A DNA stretch of 64,000 bases, taken from positions 62,001 through 126,000 of the forward strand of contig JACEVL010000280.1 of assembly GCA_020284085.1 (NCBI GenBank), in the 5' to 3' direction. Numbering within the stretch: the first letter of the stretch is position 1; every line of letters begins with the position of its first letter. Positions 52,380 to 64,000 of the stretch are shown here, in pieces. The translations under genes were made by a program, and so were the position numbers. This DNA is from Aporrectodea caliginosa (Eukaryota; Annelida; Clitellata; Crassiclitellata; Lumbricidae). The notes below the pieces were generated by a model that saw only the letters and a program-made list of their open reading frames with translations, had not been told where the DNA came from and ran no database searches.

Positions 52380-53080
52380 AGAAAACGTAGAGCCCTATAT
52401 TTTAAGTTTCTAGTTAAGACGCAACCTCGAGACTATAAACGTACAATTACAATGATCACTAACATCAACAACACATTCCTCGCAAACATATTGATATGTT
52501 AGGTCGACGTTGATTCGACAATATCAACGTTTAAGTCCAACAACAACAACGCGACTTACAATTCTCAAAACTCTGCAGTTTGTTCACTTTTTGGAGATGA
52601 ACACCACTTTAAAATATAAGGTATTATAGGAATAGACTAAATTATTTCTTCAAAGCCTTTTGAAGCACTAAGCAAATATTGTGTAATGCGTCTTAATATG
52701 AACAGCTGCTGCGACAATCTCAAGTAGCCTTATTGTAGCTATAAGTAGTAACTAAAACAAAAAGCCAGTAACTATAACTATAACGAAAAAATAATACTAA
52801 ATATAACTGTAACTGTAACTAAAATAAGAAACCATTAACTACAAATGTAACTGTAACCAAAATACAATCTGTAAGGAGAATCACACTGGAACAGTGGTAC
52901 TGTGTACCGACGTGTTGTAACTAAAAACCAGTAGCAGACATTACACAAAAGCAATTATTACAGTTTGTAGGAAACTGTGAAGAGTTAAATATTGAACACA
53001 TTAAATTTCATGCACTGTGCAAGAATACCCTGAAATGGTTTCGTAATGCTATTTCTTTTAGATAAAATAATGCACAATCT
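52380..53080. other. No recognisable feature
   Basis: AT-rich, with a stretch of taactataactgtaactaaa-like words at 52740-52860 (irregular short repeat). Confidence 0.5.
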
Positions 53081-53083
53081 TAC

Positions 53084-53169
53084 CGTTGTACAAGACGGAA
53101 CCTCATTCTGTTCAATTGTTTCACTCAGCTGTTTTCGATGTTCTTCTTTAAAGTTTTCAAATAAATCAT
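53084..53169 (-). CDS. Possible small internal exon
   Basis: A pyrimidine-rich acceptor (tgcatttttctcag) and a strong donor (ACG|GTAAGA) enclose 86 bp coding for an acidic helix, DLFENFKEEHRKQLSETIEQ and NEVPSCTT. It could be a 5' exon of the CARD gene or of an unseen gene; no homology recognised. Confidence 0.25.
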
Positions 53170-53583
53170 CTGAGAAAAATGCAAAGATTTGAGCATATAG
53201 CATCAGTCCGCAAACAGACGCGAAAGACAAATATATTTCCAATCAGTCATTTGTCATTCTCCAGCTGATGAATTAGAATTTCGAAAGAAAAGAATAGAAA
53301 GCTCTCAGATATTAACCCGTTCTGGACCAAAACTTTATTAGGAAATTTTTTATGAACTGTGATAATTATTGGGGCCTTGATGGCAATGTTTGAACGTATG
53401 TATTAAATTTTTTGACTTTTCTCAAATAACATATGCAAATCTGCATAATATTATGTTCGTTTTACGAACATTGGGCCAATAGGCTACTAACAACATGTGA
53501 AATATTGAACATGTATGAAATTACATTGTAACACAATAACGTAATAAAAATGGATAATTGGTGTTAAAACCGTCTGAAATGTA

Positions 53584-54159
53584 CACTGTGTCCGGAAAAA
53601 AAGCGACCCCTTATGGTAATACGAAAAAAGACTAGTAAATGTTCATCGATTTTTAAAATTCCAAGACCATTTTAATCCTGACATAATTATCAACAAAACT
53701 GTAATTTATGAACGGCCCAGTTAAAAAATTACGTCATAATGACGTCTTGAAATACCAAATTGTAAAAACAACACGGTTAGAAAATGCTGCAATTGGCCAA
53801 TGGCGCGCTCGTCTTGAAGCTTGTGTTGAGGCTGAAGGCGGACACTTTGAGCACGCCTTGTAGTCTAATATTATTCAGATATAAAAATTAAATTAAACTA
53901 AACTTTATAATTGATAAATGACAGTTTAAAATAATATTGAAACTTTTAGATGATTTTTGTGCCGTCCTTGACGCTTGAATTTTGATGAAAATGACGTCAT
54001 TATGACGTCATTATTAAATAACAAAAACTTTTATACTTTAACCAGTATTTAGCAAATTATATCAGGATTAAAATGGTCTTGGAATTTTAAAAATCGATGA
54101 ACATTTACTAGTTTATTTTCATATTACCAAAAGGGGTCCCTTTTTTTACGGACACAGAG
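53584..54159. mobile_element. Mariner-type MITE nested in piggyBac element
   Basis: TA on both sides. Inverted arms of about 110 bp begin cwctgtgtccggaaaaaaag and contain ccaagaccattttaatcctg. A short translated remnant, IGQWRARLEACVEAEGGHFE (about 53790-53855), is the C-terminal tail of a mariner transposase, so the element is a deletion derivative. Confidence 0.85.
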
Positions 54160-54299
54160 TAATGTTTTCAGCATCAACTTATTGGTATATCAGAAAGAAA
54201 TGACTAAGATTTGTACCCAGTGGCATCGAAATTGTAAAATTTCTGACTGTTCAGTTGTTCGACACTAGGCCTATAGGCCTAGATGGTAGGCCTATAAGC

Positions 54300-54760
54300 T
54301 GGAATATGAAAAGCTGTGAAACACTTCTGTTGAAGGTGCTTGGTGCACTTCACTCACATGTGCACTGTGTTTTTGCCACAGCCTACCAGTTTGCAACGGT
54401 CCTCAGTCTTGCCTTTCTCCAGATTGTGGCCGTCACCGTTATAGCGTATGTCGGGTATAACTGCTCGCATCAACCCGGCAATGGCTGAAACTTCTCTGGA
54501 GCAGGGTTCGGACGATCGTACCCCTAGAACTACAAGGCTCTATGTCCACTTTGGATTTCATGAGAGGGCAGTCTCTCAAGCAGTTCCCCCGTATTGTCCC
54601 AGTGGCAGCAAAAACTGTATCCTTCAGTGTTGTGAGGAATACCAATGAAGTGAAGAAGTTGTCGAAAGTAAGAGTGCGACACTGGGGGTGTTCGACTGTC
54701 GTCAGAAGCTGGCAGACAACTTGACTACCGAGGCTATCATCACACACAAACACACGCACG
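54300..54760 (-). pseudogene. piggyBac (PGBD-like) transposase fragment
   Basis: SLGSQVVCQLL, then RTLTFDNFFTSLVFLTTLKD and AATGTIRGNCLRDCPL, the region around the second catalytic Asp. After MKSKVDIEP the frame breaks. The upstream Cys/Val-rich residues come from the adjacent CA/CG repeat. Confidence 0.75.
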
Positions 54761-54850
54761 CACGCACGAACACACGCACGCACGCACGAACACGCACGTA
54801 CACAGACACACACACACGCACACGCCCACGAACACGCCCCCTTCACACAC
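54740..54850. repeat. (CA)n/(CACG)n microsatellite
   Basis: Irregular cacacacg/cacgcacg tract inside the piggyBac element. Confidence 0.9.
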
Positions 54851-55349
54851 ATATATGTATATAATTATATGATTTGGTTGATACATGTAGCTCAAGATCA
54901 GAAATATGCATATGTGAATCAACGTTGACTTGACTTGACGCCATCAGTAGCGTATTGGACCAATGTTCGTAAAACGAACATGACCCAGATATGAAAATTT
55001 TGCGACTCCATTTATTACAATAAAATTACGCAAATGGCATGTGCTTTGTGCTAAATGTGTGCACTTGTCAAATACCCATCAGCTCGTGCGATATCACACA
55101 TCGAACCAAAATTACAAATTTTCAAACAAAAGACGGTGAACATAGGGCCTACTGGAGTTGAGGTATTAAGCATAAGACAAAAACAGTTCAAAGCTTTAAA
55201 AACAAATTTTTTTGGGCGATTTATCCGACAAATCAAACCTTTCGCTTACAAAAGAGCAAATGAACAGAAAACTAGAGTGATGACCTCAACCAATTTGATG
55301 TCATAAAAAAATGTGTTCGTAAAACGAACATTGGTCCAAAACGGGTTAA

Positions 55350-56455
55350 ATCTCTAAAAATGCGCTAAGTGGATATCTATGAAACCTAACAGCTATCATC
55401 TTATGCACGGGACGGCATGATGTGCTCGAGTTGGCTAAGATTTGACCAAACCCAGATAAGAACAATAATTCATCGTCAAACATTCAGTACAGATGCTGGC
55501 CTAGCAAATTCTCGTAGACATATCCAACCTGCGCTGCCAGTCCTTGTTGTTTGGCTGGAGAACGAAGTTTCCATCAAAATTAAGAGACATGGATGCCACT
55601 AAAAGGGTATGTCAAGATAAAATTAACCTAAACGCCATAAGAATATTGAAAAGTCATTAGAAGGTTATTTTTTCTGCATTTAACCTTTAGATATCATTAG
55701 ACGCAAGACGCGCATTAACGGAGACAATAAGAAAAAACTAGTCACGGTTTGATTTTCCAATCCTTGGTCGAAAATGCAGGTAGACATTGGTTAAATTGCG
55801 CATCCAGATGTGGCGGATGTCAAAATAAGAAAATCCTCTATTGCGCATGTTTAACCGATATTCACTATTCGATATACAGGAATAGATCTTAAACGCATGA
55901 AACACGATTTTTTTGTCGCTCCTTGTAATGATCGATCTTCCTGCTTTGGTGGCGAATCTCAGAGCACCGACGGGATCCAGCTGACTTTACCCACTGCAGG
56001 TAGAGTTTCCTCAGATTGCCTTACATTCAGTGACGGCTCTACAGCAGGGCAAGCCAGGGCAAACCCCCTTGTAAAAAAGCCATATCCCTGGTCGTTGATC
56101 GGCCACAAGGCTACCAGAATTTTTGCCCTGCTCTAGTTACTTGTATGACTGCCCTGTCTTTGCCCTGGTTACAAGAAATATCTAGTACCGCCAATGCTGG
56201 CTTTCGTTGGAAGGTCACTCATATAAGTACGCCCTACCAACTGTCATCGAAGTTGTTTAGCGTTGTTTAGCTTCATTATTCTTTCCAGCATTGTTTTCAA
56301 TGTGCTAGATTGTCATCCTATGTACTCAAGGAGATGATCGCAATGAGAAGCCTATTGATGTTTGTCAATTTCGCACTCGTAACAGCGAGGCAGGACGACT
56401 AAAAGGACACTGCGAACTTTTATATTTGGCTTAAAGAAACTGGAAGACCTATAAT
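55350..56455. other. No recognisable feature
   Basis: Right flank of the piggyBac element. Several short frames, none with a family signature. Confidence 0.5.
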
Positions 56456-56460
56456 AGGGG

Positions 56461-56592
56461 TTCGGGGCCGCTATTCCGGGGGCCGCTATTACGGGGGTCC
56501 ACTATTCCGGGGGTCCGCTATTCCGGGGTCCACTATTCCGGGGGTCCGCTATTCCGGGGGTCCGCTATTCCGGTGGTCCGCTATTCCGGACT
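56461..56592. repeat. Minisatellite, gggtccgctattccgg
   Basis: About eight units of 16-17 bp directly left of the TATG-rich region. Confidence 0.9.
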
Positions 56593-56619
56593 AATGAAGA
56601 CAAATATACAGTATATGTA

Positions 56620-56669
56620 TATATGTACAATTGTACATTATATGTATATATATGCATGTATATGTATCG

Positions 56670-56703
<34 letters not shown>

Positions 56704-58240
56704 GTTTGAATATGTATACATATGTTTGTATATATATGTATATAGATCTATATACATGCACAAATGTTATATATGTATATACATCTGGATATATATGAAA
56801 TATATATATATCTGTGTGAATGGTTACGTATCGATAGTCCGAAGGTTCGATAGTCCGAAGGTTCGATAGTCCGAAGGTTCGATAATCCGAAGGTTCGATA
56901 GTCCGAAAGTTTCATGGGAAAACATATATGTATATGTACATATTTATGTATATGTACATTATATGTATATATATGCATGCATACGTATATGTTTGTATAT
57001 ATATGTATATATATACATGTACATGTTAGCCTATATATATATGGATATAGGTACATATATATATGTGATATATATATATATGATTATGTGTGTAGATGTG
57101 AATATATATATATATGTATATGTAATGTATGTATATACATATATGTATGTATCTATAATTATGTATATATGTATGTGTATACTATACATGTATATAGATG
57201 TATGTGTATATGTACACTGTACATGTATATGTATATATATGTATTTACGTATATATGTACTTATATATATGTGTGTATATATATTTATATGTACATATAT
57301 GTATATGTATATGTGTATATGTATGTATAGATATGTTTATGTATATATATGTATATATACATATATATGTTTGTGTGTGTATATATGTATATATATATAT
57401 ATGTATTCATGTATGTATACATGTATTTATGTATTTATGCATATTTAAATACATAAATATATAAATACTTATAGCTAGATACATATACATGCATATACAT
57501 ACATAATGTGTATATATATATACATGCACAAACATAATTTATGTAAATACATACATATATGTATACTTACACATACCTATAGGCCTACATACATATATAC
57601 ATATATATGTACATACATGTATACATATAAATATACATATATATACATACATAAGTACATATATACGTAAATACATATATATACATGTAAATAAACACAT
57701 ACATCTATATACATGTATAGTATACACATAAATATATACATATGGATACATACATTATATGTTTATGCATACATATATATATTCACATCTGCGCACATAA
57801 TTATATATATCATATATATATACTTATATTCATATATATATATATGACATATGTACATGTATATAGATATAAGTACATATGTATACAAACATGCTTATAT
57901 ATACATATAATGTACATATACATAATTATATATATATATGTACATATACATATATGTTTTTAGCATGACACTTTCGGACTATCGAACCTTCGGATTATCG
58001 AACCTTCGGATTATCGAACCTTCGGACTATTGAACCTTCGGACTATCGACCTGTTCCCGTGTGAATATGTATATATAATATGTATATACATATATGTAAG
58101 TATCTATATTTATATATGTATGTATGTATATGTATATAGATGTATGTGTATATGTACATGTATATGTATATACGTATATATATATATATATATGTACTTA
58201 TGTAAATACATATGTGTGGTCATGTTTACATGTTTGTGTA
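56620..58240. repeat. Degenerate TATG/TACA region
   Basis: About 1.6 kb of imperfect atgtat/atacat words. Tyr/Ile/Cys-rich open frames across it are translations of the repeat. Confidence 0.9.
56830..58052. mobile_element. Foldback-like structure with 16-bp repeat arms
   Basis: Five tandem gatagtccgaaggttc units (56833-56912) are matched by five inverted units at 57968-58050 (gaaccttcggactatc). The inner flanks are also inverted (aaacatatatgtatatgtac / gtacatatacatatatgttt). This is the layout of foldback elements. No target duplication could be set because the flanks are repetitive. Confidence 0.6.
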
Positions 58241-58246
58241 CATATA

Positions 58247-58397
58247 CACTAGTGGCCAATTGAATGGAAACTTCCATGTTTGACGGTTTTTAGTTCTATG
58301 GCTGACTGTTATTAGTGCTATGGCGCTATAAAATTATACAATGTAAAATCCAAATAAGTTTTAGAAACACTCCTATTATTATTATTATTATGATTAC

Positions 58398-58439
<42 letters not shown>

Positions 58440-58501
58440 GATTACTATTATTATTATTATTATTATGATACTATTATTATTATTATTATTATTATGATTA
58501 C

Positions 58502-58540
<39 letters not shown>

Positions 58541-58660
58541 CATTATTATTATTATTATTATTATTACTATTATTACTATTGTTATTATTATTATTATGAT
58601 TGCTATTATTATTATTATTATTATTATTATGATTATTATTATTATTATTATTATGATTAC

Positions 58661-58717
<57 letters not shown>

Positions 58718-58891
58718 GATTACTATTATTATTATTATTATTATTATTATGATTACTATTATTATTATTATTATTATTATTATTATGATTACTATTATTA
58801 TTATTATTATTATTATTATGATTACTATTATTATTATTATTATTATTATTATTATGATTACTATTATTATTATTATTATTATTATGATTAC

Positions 58892-58945
<54 letters not shown>

Positions 58946-58946
58946 G

Positions 58947-58978
<32 letters not shown>

Positions 58979-59103
58979 GATTACTATTATTATTATTATT
59001 ATTATTATTATGATTACTATTATTATTATTATGATTATGACTACTATTATTATTATTTTTTATTATTATTACTATTATTATTATTATTATTATTATTATT
59101 ATG

Positions 59104-59138
<35 letters not shown>

Positions 59139-59162
59139 TATTATTATTATTATTATGATTAC

Positions 59163-59195
<33 letters not shown>

Positions 59196-59231
59196 GATTA
59201 CTATTATTATTATTATTATTATTATGATTAC

Positions 59232-59300
<69 letters not shown>

Positions 59301-59306
59301 GATTAC

Positions 59307-59351
<45 letters not shown>

Positions 59352-59611
59352 GATTACTATTATTATTATTATTATTATGATTACTATTATTATTATTATT
59401 ATTATTATTATTATGATTACTATTATTATTATTATTATTATGATTACTATTACTATTATTATTATTATTATTATTATTATGATTACTCTTATTGCTAACT
59501 ATCTTACTTTAGTTTTATAATGAAGTACAAGCTCAATTTGCTCAGTTAAGATAATTTTACCACAGGAAAAGTCTTATCTTGTAGAAGTTTCCAATGAATT
59601 GGCCACAACTG
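58247..59611. mobile_element. Tc1-type MITE expanded by ATT repeats
   Basis: TA on both sides (58245-58246, 59612-59613). TIRs start ca-t-gtggccaattsawtgg and continue aaacttc. Between them lies almost nothing but the ATT array. No transposase. Confidence 0.8.
58368..59492. repeat. (ATT)n array with gattact interruptions
   Basis: About 1.1 kb of trinucleotide repeat. The interruption tatgattact recurs more than 20 times at intervals of about 25-60 bp, giving a higher-order unit. Confidence 0.95.
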
Positions 59612-59757
59612 TAGATGTATTTGTGTCTATATGTATGTATAGTTATGTGTAAGCACATATATATATATAATGTATTATGTATATACTTGTATGTTTGTAG
59701 TTATACATATGTACAATTGTACATACATAAATATATATATACTGACATGTAAGTATA

Positions 59758-60126
59758 GGGGAGGCATTCAAAATTTCCCTTAGAATTCAAGATGGCGGCT
59801 TTTTTCAAAATGGCCGACCGAAATTGAGATTTTCAATATCTCGGCTTCTGTTTCACTTAGAATCGTTATTTTGGTGTCCAAACATACACATTTAGGGGCA
59901 ATTATTCCACTAGGGCCATCGCAGATTAGCCACGGTCTCATCAGTCGGCCATTTTGGAAAATGGCCGACCGATGAGACCGGGGCTAATCTGTGATGGCCC
60001 TAGTGGAATCATTACCCCTAAATGTGTATGTTTAGACACCAAGATATTGAAAAATTTCAATTTCGGTCGGCCATTTTGTAAAAAGCCGCCATCTTGAATT
60101 CTAAGGAAAATTTCGAATGCCTCCCC
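59758..60126. mobile_element. 369-bp palindromic element
   Basis: Arms of about 180 bp are near-complementary from ggggaggcattcaaaatttc to the centre at about 59950 (tggccgacc). They contain aagatggcggc and aaaatggccgac. Such full-length palindromes are a type of MITE. No clear target duplication. Confidence 0.8.
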
Positions 60127-60959
60127 TTCCTAAAATGTTCTCTTAGGTTCCAACTACAACTGTGCAAAGCGGCAATCCGTGTTCAAAAAGTGCAGTATAC
60201 ATTCGTGTACCGCCTGGACTACAAGGACACGTGGACCCTGACTGCGGAGCGAGATCTGGTACGCGTTAGAGGTGTTGCTGCTGCTAATTCAGGGCCGCAT
60301 TAAGGGGGTGCTATGGGTGCTGCAGCACCCGGGCCCAATTTTGCATTTTCGGAAGTGAATTTTTTAATGTGCTCGAACCAGGGCCGATGAGAGGGAAGTC
60401 AGTGAGGGCCGGGTTGCTACCCCGGGCCCTGTTCTATGACGGGGGCCTCTGGTAAGGGCCTGGAAATGTCTAAAACATAGTTAAAACTGAAGAAACCTGT
60501 GGGTTTTGTTTTGACCTAATGCAGTATGTAGGCCCTACATATATATGACGGATGCTTCATGAAACATGATACACAGTGTTCCACATAGGCATACATTCAT
60601 GTGTTGTGTCTACCTATAGGCTCCTGGGCATTTGCTCCCTCCCCCCCTTTGGTGGGCCTGGGTCCTACGATCGTTCACTGGGAACAAGTTGGGCTTAATT
60701 CTTATCTCTGCATAGTAGAAATATGCTGTGGAGAAATTGGACTTTGACATCCTGCCGACTGATGACCCTGCCGCTGACCTCTTCCCTGCCGACTTCGAGC
60801 CCCTGTGCTGCATCTGTCTGTAGAGTCAGGCCGACCCAGCCCTCGGTCGCTGCAGCTACGGAGCTACGGAGGCACCTAAGATTCTATATACCGGTAGATA
60901 AAATTCTAAACTAAATAACCCAGCATAATTTTTCAGAAAATTCCAAGGTCCACCGTACC

Positions 60960-61017
60960 ACTCGTCATAGGCTGGCGTGCCACAAATGGCACGTGTGCCA
61001 CAGGTTGGCCATCACTG
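60960..61017 (-). mobile_element. Isolated hAT terminus
   Basis: Read on the minus strand: cagtgatggccaacctgtgg, cacacgtgccatttgtggca. This resembles a hAT family end; the opposite end is not present. Confidence 0.45.
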
Positions 61018-61080
61018 GTCTAAGTCATCGTCACCGGCAATAGCCTACTGATAGATAAATTATTACAGTATTCTAGTGAA

Positions 61081-61201
61081 ATGCCACGAGAAAAGCGAAT
61101 TGCGAAGTTGCAATGCTTAAAAGTTTGCTGCAACATGTTGGTGCTTGGGGACAAATGGAAGAGCCACTGCAAGAAAAACCATGGTTTCAAATACAAAAGG
61201 T
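61081..61201 (+). pseudogene. hAT transposase first exon (zinc-finger-like)
   Basis: ATG to a donor (AAAG|GTAGGC), about 40 codons: MPREKRIAKLQCLKVCCNML then DKWKSHCKKNH. The C-x3/4-C ... W..H....H spacing suggests the small N-terminal zinc finger of some hAT transposases. No catalytic exon follows before the TIR. Confidence 0.45.
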
Positions 61202-61759
61202 AGGCAGCCTACTGTATTATTCAGCTTAACACAAGGTGCCAAAATAGACATGACTCACTGTACACTTACGGGCGTTTCTCCTAGTTTTTGTTCTATTATT
61301 GTATGTCGTGTGAGGGCTATTGTCATCCAATCTTTTCCCCGGACTCCAGTCAATTAATTGTTTCGGCCAAGTCTCTTTGGTGTATGGCATGTAGGCCTAC
61401 TGCTGATCGAGTGCTGCTGTGAATTTAGGTGCTAATTATTAGTTTTACATTGACATTTGAACTATAACTGTCTGTAGCAGATGTTGTTTGCACAGTGGTA
61501 CTATTGTGCTCGCAGTTTTCATTTTCAATCACTTATTGCTAAGTAAAAAGTTTCTTTAAATTTTAAATCAGTTTATTCAGTTTACGCCTATCACATAATC
61601 AACACACAGTTACAGTGGCTGCAGGAAGGGGAGCGGGGGGAGTTGCTCCAATGACTTTGAGGAGGGATAGACGCCCCTGGGGACCTTCGTCAGAGGGGGC
61701 CCACACTATTACCACAGCACCGGGCCCGCACTAGCCTTAATGCGGCCCTGTGCTAATTA

Positions 61760-62240
61760 TTATCATAGTATGCTTCTCTGAAGATGCAAACCTCAATAAT
61801 TAACGTATCACATTTTGACACAGTGACGATAAACAGGAGCACCTCATTTGAAATAGGCGAGTGAGTCATCTGGTTCGTGCTTCCTATTGTATCGCATAAC
61901 ATTATAGCCTAACAGAAAAAACTAAGTCTAGTGGCGATGGATTTCAAAGGGTTGTGTTTCGTTAGGCTAAGGCACAGCTCTACAATGTAAGACTTAATGG
62001 AACCGTCACGTAGGCCTATTAAATTTTGTTATTTTCCTATTTTCAATTACGTCATCAATGCTTCATCATACGAGGATGCGCAAGCTATAAGCTTAAGTTG
62101 TCGCATTTTAAACAAGATCAATATTTCACTAATTTATAGGCAAACTTGTGTTGCTTTTCAAAGTGACCGTATGAATTGCTCCATCGTCGGTGTTTTTTTC
62201 TGTTTTTAGTTTAAGTATAAAAGTTGTTTTTTCCTCTTAC
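61760..62240. other. No recognisable feature
   Basis: Unique-looking AT-rich sequence right of the hAT derivative. If the exon at 62242 is real, part of this is its first intron. Confidence 0.4.
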
Positions 62241-62241
62241 C

Positions 62242-62343
62242 TCTCTTACAACTTGAAGAAGATTGCATATAAGATTGACGACGTTTACGATTAGGTCTAC
62301 TTTCATTTTCGTTTCTTTTGTGTTTTCCTGCGCAGGCGTCCAT
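62242..62343 (-). CDS. Possible first coding exon of an unknown gene
   Basis: Starts at ATG (62343) and ends at a strong donor (G|GTAAGAGG). The first 20 codons are basic and hydrophilic (MDACAGKHKRNENESRPNRK), like a nuclear localisation segment. No downstream exon was identified with confidence, so this may be chance. Confidence 0.25.
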
Positions 62344-62998
62344 TGCGCTAGGTCACAGATGTGAAGTCGAGGAGTTCTTTATATTTGATAGATTTTGCTT
62401 TATTGAACGATGCCTTTCTGATTAAAAACGCTTACTTTCAAAGAACTTTCAACAAATGACTAAATGGCTACTGATTTAACAAGAAACATAATGAAATATA
62501 CGAAGTCCTCCTAATCCGTGGTTGCGTTAATAAGCAGGATGTCGGCTAAATTAATGGGCGTCTATTTTTGGGAAAAATCTTTTGTGCCTCATCGCAGCAA
62601 CACATCCTTGTTTTTTGTTATTTATAAATACGCCCGAATGTTTGACATTTGCTCCCGTAGAATTCCAAATAGCTTGTGGTCATAGAAAAGGTTAGGATTG
62701 ACGAAAGGCAAACTGCGTCTTTATGAGACACAATTATTAGTTGGTCTGGCAACGACTGATTCTTAAAACAGTTTATTGTTAGCAGCTACTATAAGCGCTT
62801 CTGACGACGCTCGTTTCACAATGGTAACAGCTAGAAGAATGATGAGTTCATTAGTATCCGATTGATGCTGGAAAGGTGACATTTTCGAAGTGCAGGTCAA
62901 GTACTCGACGGTGCATTGCTGCATTGCTGGAGAACGTTGAAATCCTGACCAGTTCGTTTCTAGTTGTAATCAAAAACCAAGAAGGTATTTAACAAATA
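62344..62998. other. No recognisable feature
   Basis: Candidate promoter side of the preceding exon. No motif stands out. Confidence 0.4.
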
Positions 62999-63437
62999 TG
63001 ACGCCAGGGCTCAAAACCCGTCGCTTGTAGCTTCCTAGATATTGAGCTAGAAGCTGAAATAGGCGAGAGGCGTCAAAAATTTTGAATATTCTTCAATTCA
63101 GCAGTTGCTTAATACGAATTTGCCATAATTTGCAATGTAGTAATCCGATTTTGATGCCGTTTGCTTTATTTGATACAGAATATGGCCCTCTGTTGCCCAG
63201 CGAAATTGCAGCATAATCAAGTAATGGATGCTGAGGACTTTGATGACACCATTATTCCGAAAAGTTTTATTCGATTTTCTCACTCAATACTAATGAACTA
63301 ATCAAACGATCATAACTTCAGTTAGGAAAAAGATATTTTCATTCTGTAAAACGTATTTTGAAGCAAATTAATTGTAGAATATGACTGAATAAAAAGGTCA
63401 GAAAATGACATGTGACGGGTTTTGACCCCTGGCGTCA
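62999..63437. mobile_element. MITE, tgacgccaggg TIR
   Basis: Termini tgacgccagggctcaaaacc and the complement of tgacgccaggggtcaaaacc are inverted over about 24 bp. acaaat occurs just outside both ends and may be the target duplication. 439 bp, non-coding. Confidence 0.7.
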
Positions 63438-63790
63438 CAAATTGTCAACACTAGGCCAAGTTTTCAAAACCTATATTATTTTATGTTCAAAGGTTTTAAC
63501 ATTTCATTTTTTCATAAAACGGAATGTACACGTAGGCCTAATAAAACAACAAACTTTAAAATGCTTAATCATTATTGATATAGGCCTAACTACCAAACAT
63601 TTGGTTTCCCAGGTATTGTGACCTATTTAATGGTAATTACTGTAATTACAGTACACCTACTGTAAAGTTCGGATAACTGATACAGTGACATTTGTCATTT
63701 ACATAATTATACATTTACGTCTACCTCTAGCTTCAGAGATTTAAGGCGATCTGATTGTGTCGCCCTAGGCCATGGCTTCGTTTGTTGTAG
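63438..63790. other. No recognisable feature
   Basis: AT-rich spacer with several ataggcctaa words. Confidence 0.4.
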
Positions 63791-63795
63791 CCTAC

Positions 63796-64000
63796 CTATA
63801 GTAAATCCGCCACTATCGGTGCGTGGCGGCTACGCGGGCTTGTAATCAAGTATTGGATCCAATCGACGAATGTAGCGGAAGTGCATAATATTATAGCAGG
63901 TGCAAGCTGGGTGATGTGGTCTGAAAAGGCAAGGTTCTTATCGAAGATGGTTCTAAAATTGCGGACAGGAGAAGAGAAAGGCACGGGAGAAGTGAGGCAA
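63796..64000 (-). pseudogene. LINE reverse-transcriptase fragment
   Basis: FSSPVRNFRTIFDKNLAFSD then HITQLAPA matches the 'v.nLGvifD..LsfsdHI' segment that also occurs at 3035-3258, but it is diverged and comes from a different copy. It runs off or ends near the window edge. Confidence 0.55.

Larger units (their letters stand above)
53312..55349. mobile_element. piggyBac element, family 2
   Basis: TTAA at both ends (53312-53315, 55346-55349). TIRs are cccgttctggaccaa and ttggtccaaaacggg. Inside each end lies an acgaacattgg/cgtaaaacgaacat palindrome. It carries a transposase relic (minus strand) and a nested mariner MITE. Confidence 0.9.
60290..61750 (+). mobile_element. hAT deletion derivative
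   Basis: TIRs cagggccgcattaag / cttaatgcggccctg are perfect over 15 bp. The 8-bp duplication tgctaatt is on both sides (60282-60289, 61751-61758). Inside are a zinc-finger-like first exon (61081-61200), a probable nested MITE of the caggcccrccra family (about 60372-60658) and another hAT end (60960-61017). Confidence 0.9.

Noticed and set aside
53000..53242. Secreted-protein start exon (hydrophobic leader before the 86-bp exon)
   Set aside because: The frame opens at TTG without an ATG before the hydrophobic stretch, and the stretch coincides with a polypyrimidine acceptor.
56573..57963. Tyr/Ile/Cys-rich frames on both strands
   Set aside because: Low-complexity TATG repeat translated in several frames.
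58494..59498. 334-residue open frame of Ile/Tyr/Met
   Set aside because: A direct translation of the ATT array; no complexity and no start context.

Overview
The window is eukaryotic nuclear DNA, almost certainly from a marine invertebrate animal. Genes are split by GT-AG introns. Cut-and-paste DNA transposons of many superfamilies, CR1/Jockey-like LINE tails, tRNA-derived SINEs and very long simple repeats fill most of the sequence. I cannot fix the phylum. Mab-21/TPR proteins, death-fold genes and THAP-DUF4806 genes are found in lophotrochozoans, cnidarians and invertebrate deuterostomes.

Layout. 0-26.3 kb: three diverged copies (A about 1-3285, B about 12850-16760, C about 23294-26285, inverted) of a block carrying a C2H2 zinc-finger gene plus LINE debris. 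Only copy B keeps a long open zinc-finger reading frame. Between them lie a THAP-DUF4806 gene (4596-8404) with a 29-bp tandem duplication in its first exon, a decayed Tc1/mariner relative (9.5-10.4 kb), nested hAT elements (17-20.2 kb) and a piggyBac element with a decayed transposase (21.1-23.3 kb). 26.3-35 kb is gene-poor: a hAT relic, tetranucleotide arrays, SINEs and LINE tails.

35-49.3 kb is the most interesting part. A single-exon 958-residue Mab-21/cGAS-like protein with a TPR-like C-terminal half (35207-38083, +) is followed by an intact Tc1-type transposon (39035-40407). Next comes a minus-strand gene (49212 to 42985) that I assemble from four exons whose phases match at every junction (all phase 1): an F-box-like exon, a CARD exon, a TRADD-N-like exon and a beta-propeller (NHL-like) exon, predicting about 568 residues. 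Both genes look like innate immune sensing or signalling proteins; that role is inferred from domain family only.

49-64 kb is again transposon-rich: a mariner element with very similar terminal repeats of about 178 bp, a MULE remnant, a piggyBac element with a mariner MITE nested in it, a foldback-like structure with 16-bp repeat arms, a Tc1-type MITE filled by a 1.1-kb ATT array, a 369-bp near-perfect palindrome and a hAT deletion derivative. Many calls rest on target-site duplications and terminal inverted repeats that can be read directly. No tRNA, rRNA or CRISPR locus was found.
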